From Streptomyces sp. KMM 9044 (GTDB lineage Bacteria; Actinomycetota; Actinomycetes; Streptomycetales; Streptomycetaceae): a DNA stretch of 64,000 nucleotides. The position numbers were made by a program, and so were the translations under genes. Of the stretch, positions 8,546 to 16,331 are shown piece after piece. The stretch lies in the NCBI RefSeq assembly GCF_024701375.2, contig NZ_CP113910.1, positions 744,001 through 808,000 on the forward strand, given 5' to 3'. Each line of letters begins with the position of its first letter. Within the stretch, counting starts at the first letter, position 1. The notes below the pieces were generated by a model. The model ran no database searches. It was not told the origin of the DNA and saw only the letters and a program-made list of their open reading frames with translations.

Positions 8546-8588
8546 GCAATCGATGGCCTCTACCGAAACGGTAGAGGCCATCGATTGC
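8546..8588 (-). terminator. Rho-independent terminator of tRNA-Leu
   Basis: A perfect 20-bp stem (8546-8565 with 8569-8588) has a 3-base loop. On the minus strand it is followed by CTTTTGCG, so it has the stem plus T-tract of an intrinsic terminator. It starts 16 bp after the 3' end of the tRNA. Confidence 0.85.
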
Positions 8589-8604
8589 CTACTGTTGAGC
8601 GATG

Positions 8605-8689
8605 TGTCCGAGGGGGGACTTGAACCCCCACGCCCGTTAAAGGGCACTAGCACCTCAAGCTAGCGCGTCTGCCATTCCGCCACCCGGAC
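8605..8689 (-). tRNA. tRNA-Leu (anticodon GAG)
   Basis: The 85-nt gene has acceptor stem GTCCGGG paired with CTCGGAC, with one G-T pair. The anticodon stem CTAGC/GCTAG encloses loop TTGAGGT, so the anticodon is GAG, reading CUC and CUU. A long variable arm (GTGCCCTTTAACGGGCGT) and a T-arm GGGGGTTCAAGTCCCCC complete a class II tRNA. CCA is not encoded. Leucine tRNAs are common integration targets, and a truncated gene and mobile DNA lie just downstream of its 3' end. Confidence 0.95.
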
Positions 8690-8790
8690 GAGGTGTCCTG
8701 CCGCCGTGTCAGGGGTGATCCCTGCGGCGGCGTGGACAACCATACCAAGGTTTCGCAGTGCCTTTCACCTGCGTTTCCGTGCCTCCGGAC

Positions 8791-8821
8791 GGAGGGCCGG
8801 ACCGCGGCGGTCCGGCCCTCC
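8791..8821. terminator. GC-rich hairpin between the tRNA and the isomerase gene
   Basis: GGAGGGCCGGACCG (8791-8804) pairs perfectly with 8808-8821 around a 3-base loop. It probably serves as a second terminator or insulator in the 300-bp gap, which otherwise holds no gene. Confidence 0.5.
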
Positions 8822-8930
8822 CGCCCTCGTCACGGCATGGGCCGGCACTCCGGGAAACCGCCCGGTAGCCGCTCCCCCCGCAGGGTCCCGGGGCGCGGCA
8901 CGGCGGGCCCCGGTGCGAGGGCTTCGTCCG

Positions 8931-8984
8931 CACGGGCCGGGCGGTCCCACCCACGGTTCTGCGGGTGGGACCGCCCGGCCCGTG
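8931..8984 (-). terminator. Strong 22-bp hairpin ending the ebo-containing transcript
   Basis: Positions 8931-8952 and 8963-8984 are perfectly complementary (22 bp, 10-base loop). The stem begins 8 bp after the stop of the isomerase gene, which is the last gene of the long minus-strand series. There is no T-tract, as is common for Streptomyces terminators. Confidence 0.75.
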
Positions 8985-8991
8985 GTCCCGG

Positions 8992-10203
8992 TCAGCAGTG
9001 CCGCTTGCGCAGGGCCGCCAGGTTGTCGTAGCTGATCTTGGCCTCGCGCAGGGACTGCGCGGGGTCGGTGGCGCTCGGGGCGGTGTCGTCCTCGACCATC
9101 GGGTTGTGGTAATTGCGCCGCCCGACCCGGGAGAAGAACGTGGTGTAGTCGATGACGCCGGTCCCGAAGGGCACCATCTCGTAGCCCATGCCGTTGGTCG
9201 TGCTGACGACGCCGTCCTTGGCGTGGAACAGCGGGTAGCGCTTGTTGTTGCGGGCGACCAGGCCGGCCGGGTCGAAGACCTTCTTCCGCGTGGAGCCGTC
9301 GTGGGCGGTGTACGTGTGGAACTTGTACTGGGCGACATGCGCCCAGAAGATGTCCATCTCCAGCCAGACGGCCTTGGGGTCGGTGACCTCGAGGAAGTAC
9401 TCCAGCTTCCGGATGCCCGAGCTGCGGGTCGGCCGGCCCTGGTCGTCCAGGGGGCCGCCGTCGAGCAGGAAGCCGTAGGCGCCGTCGTGGTTGTGGGTGT
9501 AGAGCTTGATGCCCTCGCGGCGGGCGACCGCGCCGAGGGCGTTCCACTTGTCGGCGGCCACGTCCCAGTCGGCGCGGTGGGAGCTGCCGGTGGGGTCGCC
9601 GCCGGTGCCCATGTGGTCCAGGCCGAGGATGTTGGCGATCTCGAGGTGCTTCTTGAAGGTGTCCAGGTCGGCTGTGGTCAACGGCCAGGAGGACGGGACG
9701 AAGCCGTGGTTGCCCTGGGCGCGCAGGCCGTAGTCGTCGAGCCAGGAGCGCAGCAGCCTGGCGCCCGCGACGGATTCCAGACCGGCGCCGCCGGGCGCGT
9801 TCGCGTGCTGGTTGTAGCCGGCGAACTCCACCTGGCGGTAGCCGTGGCGGGCCAGTTGCCTGAACACCTCGCGGAAGCCCGAGGGCAGGTCGGTGGACAG
9901 GGGGTCGCGGCCGGTGGCGTCGCGGACGGTGTAGAGGATGATGCCGCGCTTGTGCGGCGGGACGAGTACCTGCCCGCCGCGGTCATGGCCGTGCCCGTGT
10001 CCATGGTCTCTGCCGCGGTCCTGGGCCAGGGCGGGGGCGGCGCCGAAGACGGGGGCCGCGACGGCTCCGGCGGCCACGGCGGTGCAGGTGCTGAGGAAAC
10101 GGCGCCGGCGCACGCCCAGGGAGCGGCGCAGTGCCTCGTCCGGGGCGTCGGTGGCCGGGGTGGGGGTGGCCTCGGTGCGGGAGGGGTCGGAGTACGGGGT
10201 CAC
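8992..10203 (-). CDS. Tat-exported sugar phosphate isomerase/epimerase-like protein
   Basis: From GTG 10203 (preceded by AAGGCAGG) the protein has 403 residues; an in-frame GTG at 10278 would add 25. A Tat signal is clear: R-R-R-R-F-L-S-T followed by an alanine-rich stretch ending A-P-A-L-A, then a His/Asp/Gly-rich linker. The rest is an AP-endonuclease-2/xylose-isomerase-like TIM barrel (I-I-L-Y-T-V-R-D at the start, metal-ligand candidates in L-E-M-D-I-F-W and L-F-H-A-K-D-G). The family acts on sugars or sugar-like substrates using a divalent metal; here it would work outside the membrane. It follows eboF on the same strand and is the last gene before the terminator. The substrate is unknown. 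Confidence 0.8.
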   Translation of the reverse strand: MTPYSDPSRTEATPTPATDAPDEALRRSLGVRRRRFLSTCTAVAAGAVAAPVFGAAPALAQDRGRDHGHGHGHDRGGQVLVPPHKRGIILYTVRDATGRDPLSTDLPSGFREVFRQLARHGYRQVEFAGYNQHANAPGGAGLESVAGARLLRSWLDDYGLRAQGNHGFVPSSWPLTTADLDTFKKHLEIANILGLDHMGTGGDPTGSSHRADWDVAADKWNALGAVARREGIKLYTHNHDGAYGFLLDGGPLDDQGRPTRSSGIRKLEYFLEVTDPKAVWLEMDIFWAHVAQYKFHTYTAHDGSTRKKVFDPAGLVARNNKRYPLFHAKDGVVSTTNGMGYEMVPFGTGVIDYTTFFSRVGRRNYHNPMVEDDTAPSATDPAQSLREAKISYDNLAALRKRHC

Positions 10204-10326
10204 GGGTGGCCTGCCTTCTGGGTCGTGGCCGGTTCCGGTGCCGTCCGGACCGGCCGTTGTCAGTGCCGTGTGTTTCACTCTCGGTAGCTGGATGCCGGCT
10301 CTTGGAGGGGTGTACCTGGTGGTGCG

Positions 10327-12051
10327 TCAGCCGAGTCCGGCGAGGTGGAGCAGGAGTTGCTTGACATCGGTGGCCGCGACGCGGTCTCCGAGGGCGCGGG
10401 GGGTGGAGCAGACGAGGAGCGGACCGTCGTCGTCGCTCGCGGGGAGGCGGCCGTGGCTGCCCCGGACAGGTGACGGGTCGAGGGGCACGACCGCCATCCG
10501 GTAGCGCATGCCGAGTTTCTTGCGCGCCAGTGCGGTGGCCGCCTTCACCTTGACGTACGGGTCGAGGGGGTCCATGAAGAGCTCGACCGGGTCGTAGCCG
10601 GGTTTGCGGTGGATCTCGACGAGCTGTGCGAAGTCGGGCGCGCGGTCGTCGTCGAGCCAGTAGTAGTACGTGAACCAGGCGTCGGGTTCGGCTACGGCGA
10701 CCAGTTCGCCGGCGCGCGGGTGGTCGAGGTGGTGGGCCTTCTTGCCCTCGTCGTCGAGGAGCTGGTCGATGCCGGGCAGTCCTTCGAGGGCTGCCCGGGT
10801 GGCGTCGAGGTCCTCGGGGCGGCGCACGTAGACGTGGGCGATCTGGTGGTCGGCGACGGCGAAGGCGCGCGAGGCCATCGGGTCGAGGTACTCCATGCCG
10901 TCCTGCGTGTGGACCTCCAGCAGGCCCGCGCGGCGCAGGGCGCGGTTGATGTCCACGGTCCGGTTCACGCGGGTGATGCCGTACTCGGACAGGGCGACGA
11001 CGGTACGGCCCTCGGCGCGGGCGTCGTCGAGCAGCGGGGCCAGGGCGGCGTCCAGGTCGGCGGCCGCCTTCAGGGAGCGCGGATCGTCGGGGCCGAAGCG
11101 CTGCAGGTCGTAGTCGAGGTGGGGGAGGTAGCAGAGCGTCAGGTCGGGGTGACGGGTGCGGTTGACGTGGCGGGTCGCGTCGATGATCCACTGGCTGGAG
11201 ACGAGGTCCGCGCCGGGGCCCCAGAAGTGGAAGAGCGGGAAGGTGCCCAGCGTGTCGGTGAGTTCGTCGCGCAGGGCCGGGGGCCGGGTGTAGCAGTCGG
11301 GTTCCTTGCGGCCGTCGGCGTAGTAGACCGGGCGGGGGGTGACGGTGATGTCGGTGTCCGCGCCCATGGCGTACCACCAGCAGATGTTGGCGACGGTGTA
11401 GCCGGGGTGTGCGCGGCGGGCGGCGTCCCAGAGCTTGTCCCCGGAGACGAGGCCGTTGTGCTGGCGCCACAGCAGGACGTCGCCGAGTTCGCGGAAGTAC
11501 CAGCCGTTGCCGACGATGCCGTGTTCGGAGGGGAGGCTGCCGGTGAGGAAGGTGGACTGGGCGGCGCAGGTGACGGCGGGCAGCACGGTGGAGAGCGGGG
11601 CACGGGAGCCGGTCCGGCCGAGCCTCTTGAGGTGGGGCATGTGGTCGAGGAGGCGGGGGGTGAGGCCCACGACGTCGAGGACGAGGAGGGGGGTGGGGCC
11701 GGCGGCCGCGGGTTCCTGGACGGGTGCCGGTACGGACACCGGGGCGGGTGCCGAGGCGGAACCCGCGGCGGAACCCGAGACGGACGCCGAGGCCGAACCC
11801 GAGACGGAACCCGCGGCGGAACCCGCGGCGGACGCCGAGGCCGAACCCGAGACGGACGCCGAGACGGACGCCGAGGCCGAACCCGAGACGGACGCCGAGA
11901 CGGACGCCGAGGCCGAACCCGAGACGGACGCCGAGGCCGAACCCGAGGCCGAACCCGCGGCGGAACCCGAGACGGACGCCGAGACGGACGCCGGGACGGG
12001 TTCGGCGGTGGGGTCGGCGTGGTCGGCGTCGGCCGCACGGTCTGTGGTCAT
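10327..12051 (-). CDS. eboF: EboF-like nucleotide pyrophosphatase/phosphodiesterase
   Basis: The 574-residue protein belongs to the alkaline-phosphatase superfamily. The catalytic part starts near residue 120 with L-L-V-L-D-V-V-G-L-T-P and shows T-C-A-A-Q-S-T-F-L-T-G (nucleophile Thr or Ser region), G-N-G-W-Y-F-R-E, Y-L-P-H-L-D-Y-D and A-V-A-D-H-Q-I-A-H as metal-ligand candidates. These enzymes hydrolyse phosphodiester or pyrophosphate bonds. Residues about 17-110 are an unusual Ser/Ala/Val/Gly repeat linker. ATG 12051 overlaps the eboE stop (ATGA), so translation is coupled. In Ebo clusters the sixth gene is of this family, which supports the symbol; no signal peptide is evident. Confidence 0.8.
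   Translation of the reverse strand: MTTDRAADADHADPTAEPVPASVSASVSGSAAGSASGSASASVSGSASASVSASVSGSASASVSASVSGSASASAAGSAAGSVSGSASASVSGSAAGSASAPAPVSVPAPVQEPAAAGPTPLLVLDVVGLTPRLLDHMPHLKRLGRTGSRAPLSTVLPAVTCAAQSTFLTGSLPSEHGIVGNGWYFRELGDVLLWRQHNGLVSGDKLWDAARRAHPGYTVANICWWYAMGADTDITVTPRPVYYADGRKEPDCYTRPPALRDELTDTLGTFPLFHFWGPGADLVSSQWIIDATRHVNRTRHPDLTLCYLPHLDYDLQRFGPDDPRSLKAAADLDAALAPLLDDARAEGRTVVALSEYGITRVNRTVDINRALRRAGLLEVHTQDGMEYLDPMASRAFAVADHQIAHVYVRRPEDLDATRAALEGLPGIDQLLDDEGKKAHHLDHPRAGELVAVAEPDAWFTYYYWLDDDRAPDFAQLVEIHRKPGYDPVELFMDPLDPYVKVKAATALARKKLGMRYRMAVVPLDPSPVRGSHGRLPASDDDGPLLVCSTPRALGDRVAATDVKQLLLHLAGLG
11757..12000. repeat. Imperfect hexamer repeats encoding the eboF linker
   Basis: Hexamers such as GACGCC, GAGGCC, GAACCC, GAGACG and GCGGCG alternate in higher-order blocks (for example GAGACGGACGCC recurs). 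On the coding strand they give Ser-Ala/Ser-Val/Ser-Gly dipeptides. Units are multiples of three, so length changes would keep the frame. Confidence 0.8.
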
Positions 12052-13217
12052 GGGAGTTCCTTCAGGCCCAGGTCCGTCAGCAGGTCGCGGGCGAGGGTGA
12101 GTTCGGCGGCGATGCCGTCGGCGAGCTGGGCGCGGCCCCTGGGCCGCAGCTCGGGTGGGAGGGCCTGCCAGGTGTAGGTCTCGACCTCCAGGTGGCGGGT
12201 GAGCGGCTGCGGGCCGCCGACGAGCCGGGTCAGGGCGGTCTTCAGTACGGGCAGCGTGGAGGTGAGGGGCGCGGTGGGAGCCGCGTGCAGGGGGACGTGG
12301 AAGTGGGCGCGCCAAGGCGCTCCCTCGGGGAGGGTGTCGCCGGCCAGTGCCTCGTCGAGGTCGTCGGTGCCGCGCAGTCCGGCGGCGGTGGACGTGCGGG
12401 TCTGGTGCAGGAAGCGGGGCTCGGCGAAGGCGCGCAGGGCCTCGCGGACCTCGGGCAGGTGGGGCTGCTCGGCGTGCAGGGCGGCGGAGAGCTGGGACTT
12501 GACCACGGGAACGCCGGCCCGGGTGAGGTCGTCCAGGGCGGTGTCCGGATCTTCGAAGGAGGTGGCGAGGTGGCAGGTGTCGACGCAGACGCCGATGCGG
12601 TCGTGGCCGATCGCGGTCAGCGGTTCGATGGCGTCGTGGGTGGTTTCGACGACGCAGCCGGGTTCCGGTTCCAGGGCGATGCGGAGGGAGCGTCCGGTCA
12701 GTTCCTGGAGTGCGTCGAGGCGTTCGGCGAGGGTGCGCAGGGCAGTGCGGGAGGCTTCGGCGTGCCGCGCGTCGTGGACGGTGCGCCAGGCCAGCGGCAG
12801 GGTGGAGATGCTGCCGTCGGGGACGTCGTCGGGGAGCAGTCCGGCGAGGAGACGGGCCAGGGCGGTGGTGTACTCCAGACGCTCGGGGTCGGCCCAGTCC
12901 GGTGTGTAGACACGGTACTTGACCTCCACGGCGCCGAATCCCTCGTAGGGGAAGCCGTTGAGGGTGACGACCTCGAGGCCGCGCCGGTCGAGTTCGCAGC
13001 GCAGGCCGCGCAGGGCGGACGGGTCGGTGACAAGGGCGCGCGCGGCGTCCTTGGCGAGCCACAGGCCGATGCCGAGCCGGTCACGGCCGAGCCGGCGGCG
13101 GACGGGTTCGCAGTGGTCCCTCAGCTGGGCGAGGACACCGTCGAGGGTCTCGGCGGGGTGGACGTTGGTGCAGTAGGCGAGGTGGACGGTGGACCCGTCG
13201 GGGTGACGGAAGCGCAT
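12048..13217 (-). CDS. eboE: Metabolite traffic protein EboE (TIM-barrel)
   Basis: The 389-residue xylose-isomerase-like protein has features of EboE: an N-terminal L-A-Y-C-T-N-V-H-P, T-L-N-G-F-P-Y-E-G-F, A-L-E-P-E-P-G-C and G-V-C-V-D-T-C-H-L-A, where Glu, Asp and His suit a metal site. Ebo proteins are tied to traffic of pigment or other precursors across the membrane, as studied for scytonemin in cyanobacteria; the reaction is not established. It lies 3 bp after the eboB stop and overlaps eboF by ATGA, so it is part of one translational unit. Confidence 0.88.
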   Translation of the reverse strand: MRFRHPDGSTVHLAYCTNVHPAETLDGVLAQLRDHCEPVRRRLGRDRLGIGLWLAKDAARALVTDPSALRGLRCELDRRGLEVVTLNGFPYEGFGAVEVKYRVYTPDWADPERLEYTTALARLLAGLLPDDVPDGSISTLPLAWRTVHDARHAEASRTALRTLAERLDALQELTGRSLRIALEPEPGCVVETTHDAIEPLTAIGHDRIGVCVDTCHLATSFEDPDTALDDLTRAGVPVVKSQLSAALHAEQPHLPEVREALRAFAEPRFLHQTRTSTAAGLRGTDDLDEALAGDTLPEGAPWRAHFHVPLHAAPTAPLTSTLPVLKTALTRLVGGPQPLTRHLEVETYTWQALPPELRPRGRAQLADGIAAELTLARDLLTDLGLKELP

Positions 13218-13220
13218 GGC

Positions 13221-14114
13221 TCACGCCTCCGCGGCGGCGACGTCGGCCGTCCGCGGGGACTCGTCCCTCGGTACGCCGCGCTGGATGGAGTTGCCCTCGT
13301 GGGTGGCCTCGGGGGCGGTGACGTCGAGGGTGAGCCGGCCGCCGAGTCCGTAGAAGGCGACGGGGTTGCGCCACAGGACGCGGTCGACGTCGTCCTCGGG
13401 GAAGCCCTCGGCGAGCATCAGGTCGGCGACCTTGCGGGTCTTGAGCGGGTCGCTCTTTCCCCAGTCGGCGGCGGAGTTCACCAGGATTCGCTCGGGGCCG
13501 TGGGCGCGCAGGATCGCGACCATCCGTTCCTCGTCCATCTTGGTGTCGGGATAGACGGAGAAGCCGAGCCAGCAGCCGCTGTCCTTGGCCTCCTTGACGG
13601 TGGTCTCGTTGAGATGGTCGACCAGGACGCGGTCCACGGGCAGCGCGGACTCCCGGACGACGTCGAGGGTGCGGCGCAGTCCGGCGAGCTTGTCGCGGTG
13701 CGGGGTGTGCACCAGGGCGGGCAGGCCGTGGTCGGCGGCGAGCTGGAGCTGGGCGGCGAGTGCGGTGTCCTCGGCGGGTGTCATGGAGTCGTAGCCGATC
13801 TCCCCGACGGCCACGACGTTGTCCTTGACGAGATACCGGGGCAGCAGGTCGAGGACGGGTGTGCAGCGCGGGTCGTTGGCTTCCTTGGGGTTGAGGGCGA
13901 TGGTGCAGTGGTGGGCGATGCCGTACTGGGCGGCGCGGAAGGGTTCCCAGCCGAGGAGGGAGTCGAAGTAGTCGGTGAAGGAGGCCGGCGAGGTGCGGGG
14001 CTGGCCGAGCCAGAAGGCGGGTTCGACGACCGCGCGGACGCCCGCCCCGTACATGGCCTCGTAGTCGTCGGTGGTCCGCGACGTCATGTGGATGTGGGGG
14101 TCGAAGAGGCGCAT
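13221..14114 (-). CDS. eboB: TatD-family metal-dependent hydrolase (EboB-like)
   Basis: The 297-residue protein starts at ATG 14114, whose A is shared with the TGA of eboA (TGATG). The amidohydrolase/TatD signature is seen as F-D-P-H-I-H-M near the N-terminus, with A-V-G-E-I-G-Y-D, L-V-H-T-P-H-R and V-D-H-L-N-E as further metal-site blocks and N-S-A-A-D-W for the last Asp. In Ebo clusters this position is EboB. It is cytoplasmic and acts together with EboA, EboE and EboC; the substrate is unknown. Confidence 0.87.
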   Translation of the reverse strand: MRLFDPHIHMTSRTTDDYEAMYGAGVRAVVEPAFWLGQPRTSPASFTDYFDSLLGWEPFRAAQYGIAHHCTIALNPKEANDPRCTPVLDLLPRYLVKDNVVAVGEIGYDSMTPAEDTALAAQLQLAADHGLPALVHTPHRDKLAGLRRTLDVVRESALPVDRVLVDHLNETTVKEAKDSGCWLGFSVYPDTKMDEERMVAILRAHGPERILVNSAADWGKSDPLKTRKVADLMLAEGFPEDDVDRVLWRNPVAFYGLGGRLTLDVTAPEATHEGNSIQRGVPRDESPRTADVAAAEA

Positions 14115-15000
14115 CAGGACTCCTTGCCGTGGGGGTCGTCCGTGGTGTGACTCGCGGTGGAGGGGGCAGGACCGGTGGGGGCGGGTCCGGCCAGGGCCAG
14201 GGTCCGTACGCGGTGGAGGTCCTCCGGGACGGGGCGGCCGGCGGCGGTGCGCTCGTCGGCGTAGTCGCCGAGCATGCGGGCGAGTTCGCCGTCGCCGCGG
14301 GCCCGCCGGGCCAGGTCCGCCACCCGGTCCAGGGCGACACCGGTGAACAGGCACTTCAGGACGGCGTGCCGCCAGGCGTGGGCGTCGAGGTGGCGGGCGC
14401 AGTAGGGGCCGACGGCGGCGGCGACGAGCCGGGTGTCGTTGGTGCGCAGGGCGTCCTCGACGAGCGGGCGGGCCTCGGGACCGGACACGAGGTGGGGCAG
14501 GGCGTGCAGGACCGCCCGGCGTTCGTCGGCGGTGCCCTGGTGGTAGACCCGGGTCAGCGCCTCGGCGTCGGCGTGGGCCGTGTGCAGGATCAGGACGCGG
14601 GCGGCGTCGGCGTGGGCGGCCCCGCAGCGGCGGGCGGCCTCGGCCAGGCGCAGTTCCCACACGGAGACGGGGTCATGGATGCCGGGGTGGGCGGCGGCCT
14701 CGTCGAGGGCCTGGTCCAGCCAGGCGCGGGCGGCTCCGTAGAGACGGGCGGAGAGGAGACGGTGCAGTTCGGTGGTCGGGAGGGTGGCGGGGGTGGCGGG
14801 GGTGGCGGGGGTGGCGGGGGTGGCGGGGGTGGCGGGGGTGGCGGGGGTGGCGGGGGTGGCGGGGGTGGCGGGGGTGGTGGGGTGGTGCCGTCGGCTGCCG
14901 CGGTTTCCGGTGCTGCGGTCCCCGGAGGCCGAGAGGTTGCCCCGGGCTCGGTGGTGGGGGCTGCCTCCGGGGCGGCCGGGGCGGCGTGGGGGTGGTTCAC
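14114..15000 (-). CDS. eboA: EboA-domain protein, apparent frameshift beside a minisatellite
   Basis: The conserved body (W-L-D-Q-A-L-D-E-A, then V-W-E-L-R-L-A-E-A-A-R-R-C-G, then R-A-V-L-H-A-L-P-H-L) matches EboA proteins and ends at TGA 14114-14116. The natural start is GTG 15000, overlapping the stop of the upstream isomerase gene (GTGA). Read from there, however, the protein enters the repeat at 14786-14875 as poly-proline, whereas the EboA body needs the Thr-Pro-Ala frame. The last degenerate repeat copy (14876-14883) is 8 bp instead of 9, which accounts for exactly a one-base loss. No ATG, GTG or TTG was found in the body frame between that point and the body. Either the gene is off, the tract is phase-variable, or the base was lost in sequencing. 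Confidence 0.75.
14786..14875. repeat. Ten perfect copies of a 9-bp unit in eboA
   Basis: GGCGGGGGT is repeated ten times without error, followed by a degenerate 8-bp copy (14876-14883). In the EboA frame it encodes Thr-Pro-Ala; in the frame set by the natural start it encodes prolines. Confidence 0.95.
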
Positions 15001-16331
15001 GGGGTGCTGCTCCCTTCGGGGGTGGCGGAGGGATCGCCTGGCGGGTGCGCAGGGGTGAAAGCGGCGGCGGGGCCGGTGGCCGTGTGAGCACCGGGGGCGT
15101 CGGGGGAAGGGCCTGTGGCCGTGTGACCGTCCGGGACAGTGTCGGCGCTGCCGGTGTCGGTAGCGGTGTGCGCGCCGGAGGCAGGGTTGGTGGCCACGTG
15201 ATCACCCGGGGCACCACCCCCGGCACCGAAAGCGGTGCCGGGGTACGCGCCCTCGGGAGCGGTGACGATGTGGGCGCCGGAGACCTCAGGGGCAGGACCG
15301 GTGGCCATGTGGCTGCCCGGGGCACCACCCCCGGCACCGGAAGCGGGGACGGGGTACGCGCCCTCGGGAGCGGCGCCTACGGCGGTGGCGGGGACGGTAT
15401 GCGCGCCCTCGGGAGCGGCGCCTACGGCGGTGGCGGTGCCGGTGCGCGCGGTGCGGGCCGCGGCGTGGAGGAACGGGAGGGAGCGGGCGGCGAAGTGGGA
15501 GCCGGCGTGGGAGTGGCGGGGCAGTTCGACGACGGTCAGGCCCTGGTAGCCGGTGGCGGCGAGGGCCGCGAGGACGGGCGGGAAGTCGATCTCGCCGTCC
15601 CCGAAGGGCAGGTGCTCGTGGACACCGCGGCGCATGTCCTCGATCTGGACGTGGCGCAGCCAGGGGGCGGCGTCGCGGACGCAGTCCGCCGGAGGGAGGG
15701 GTTCGAGGCACTGGCAGTGGCCGATGTCCAGGGTGAGGCCGAGGAGTTCGGGGTCCCCGAGGGTGCGGCGCAGGTGGTGGAAGTCGGCGAGGGTGGCGAG
15801 GAGGTGACCGGGTTCCGGTTCGACGGCGAGGGGCATGCCCGCGGTGGTGGCGGCGTCCAGGACGGGGGTGAGTGCCTCGGCGAGGCGCTTCCACGCGGTG
15901 TCCTCGTCCGTGCCCGCGGGGACGGTGCCGCTGAAGCAGTGCAGGGCGTGCGCCCCGAGGTCGGCGGCGACCTCGACGGCCCGGACGAGCAGGTCCACGC
16001 GGCGGGCGCGGTCGTCCGGGGCGGGGTCCAGGAGCGAGGGTCCGTGTTTGCGGCGCGGGTCCAGCACGTAGCGGGCGCCGGTCTCGACGGTGACGCCCAG
16101 GCCGAGTCCGTCCAGGCGCCGGGCGACCCGGCGGGTGCGGGCGGTGAGGTCCGGGGCGAGCGGGTCGAGGTGCATGTGGTCGAGGGTGAGCCCGACGCCG
16201 TCGTAGCCGAGGTCGGCGAGCAGGGCGAGGGCGTCGTCGAGACGGAGGTCGGCGAGGCCGTTGGTGCCGTAGCCGAAGCGGAGGGAAGGCGGGGGCGGGG
16301 GCGGAGAGGCGCCGTCCGGGTTCCGGCTCAC
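14997..16331 (-). CDS. Sugar phosphate isomerase/epimerase-like TIM-barrel protein
   Basis: The 444-residue protein starts at GTG 16331, which overlaps the eboC stop (GTGA) behind AAGGTGAG. Residues 15-290 form an AP-endonuclease-2-like barrel (F-G-Y-G-T-N-G-L-A-D-L, then A-V-E-P-E-P-G-H, then L-T-L-D-I-G-H-C, then H-V-Q-I-E-D-M, then V-V-E-L-P-R-H) with the usual Glu/Asp/His metal ligands. The last 130 residues or so are a low-complexity tail of imperfect repeats (V-G-A-A-P-E-G-A). It lies between eboC and eboA in the coupled operon and probably acts on the same intermediate as EboE; the substrate is unknown. Confidence 0.85.
   Translation of the reverse strand: MSRNPDGASPPPPPPSLRFGYGTNGLADLRLDDALALLADLGYDGVGLTLDHMHLDPLAPDLTARTRRVARRLDGLGLGVTVETGARYVLDPRRKHGPSLLDPAPDDRARRVDLLVRAVEVAADLGAHALHCFSGTVPAGTDEDTAWKRLAEALTPVLDAATTAGMPLAVEPEPGHLLATLADFHHLRRTLGDPELLGLTLDIGHCQCLEPLPPADCVRDAAPWLRHVQIEDMRRGVHEHLPFGDGEIDFPPVLAALAATGYQGLTVVELPRHSHAGSHFAARSLPFLHAAARTARTGTATAVGAAPEGAHTVPATAVGAAPEGAYPVPASGAGGGAPGSHMATGPAPEVSGAHIVTAPEGAYPGTAFGAGGGAPGDHVATNPASGAHTATDTGSADTVPDGHTATGPSPDAPGAHTATGPAAAFTPAHPPGDPSATPEGSSTP

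Noticed and set aside
8460..8663. C-terminal extension of the helicase frame
   Set aside because: It runs through the terminator and antisense of the tRNA; homology ends near 8480, so this is read-through of a truncated gene.
11724..14150. An 808-codon open frame on the plus strand
   Set aside because: It is antisense to eboF, eboE and eboB, has no family motifs and no ribosome site.
14786..14875. Repeat array considered as CRISPR
   Set aside because: 9-bp units without spacers are a minisatellite. No CRISPR array or cas gene is visible in the window.
14129..15058. Plus-strand frame with a poly-glycine run
   Set aside because: It is the mirror of the eboA repeat; no motifs and no start context.
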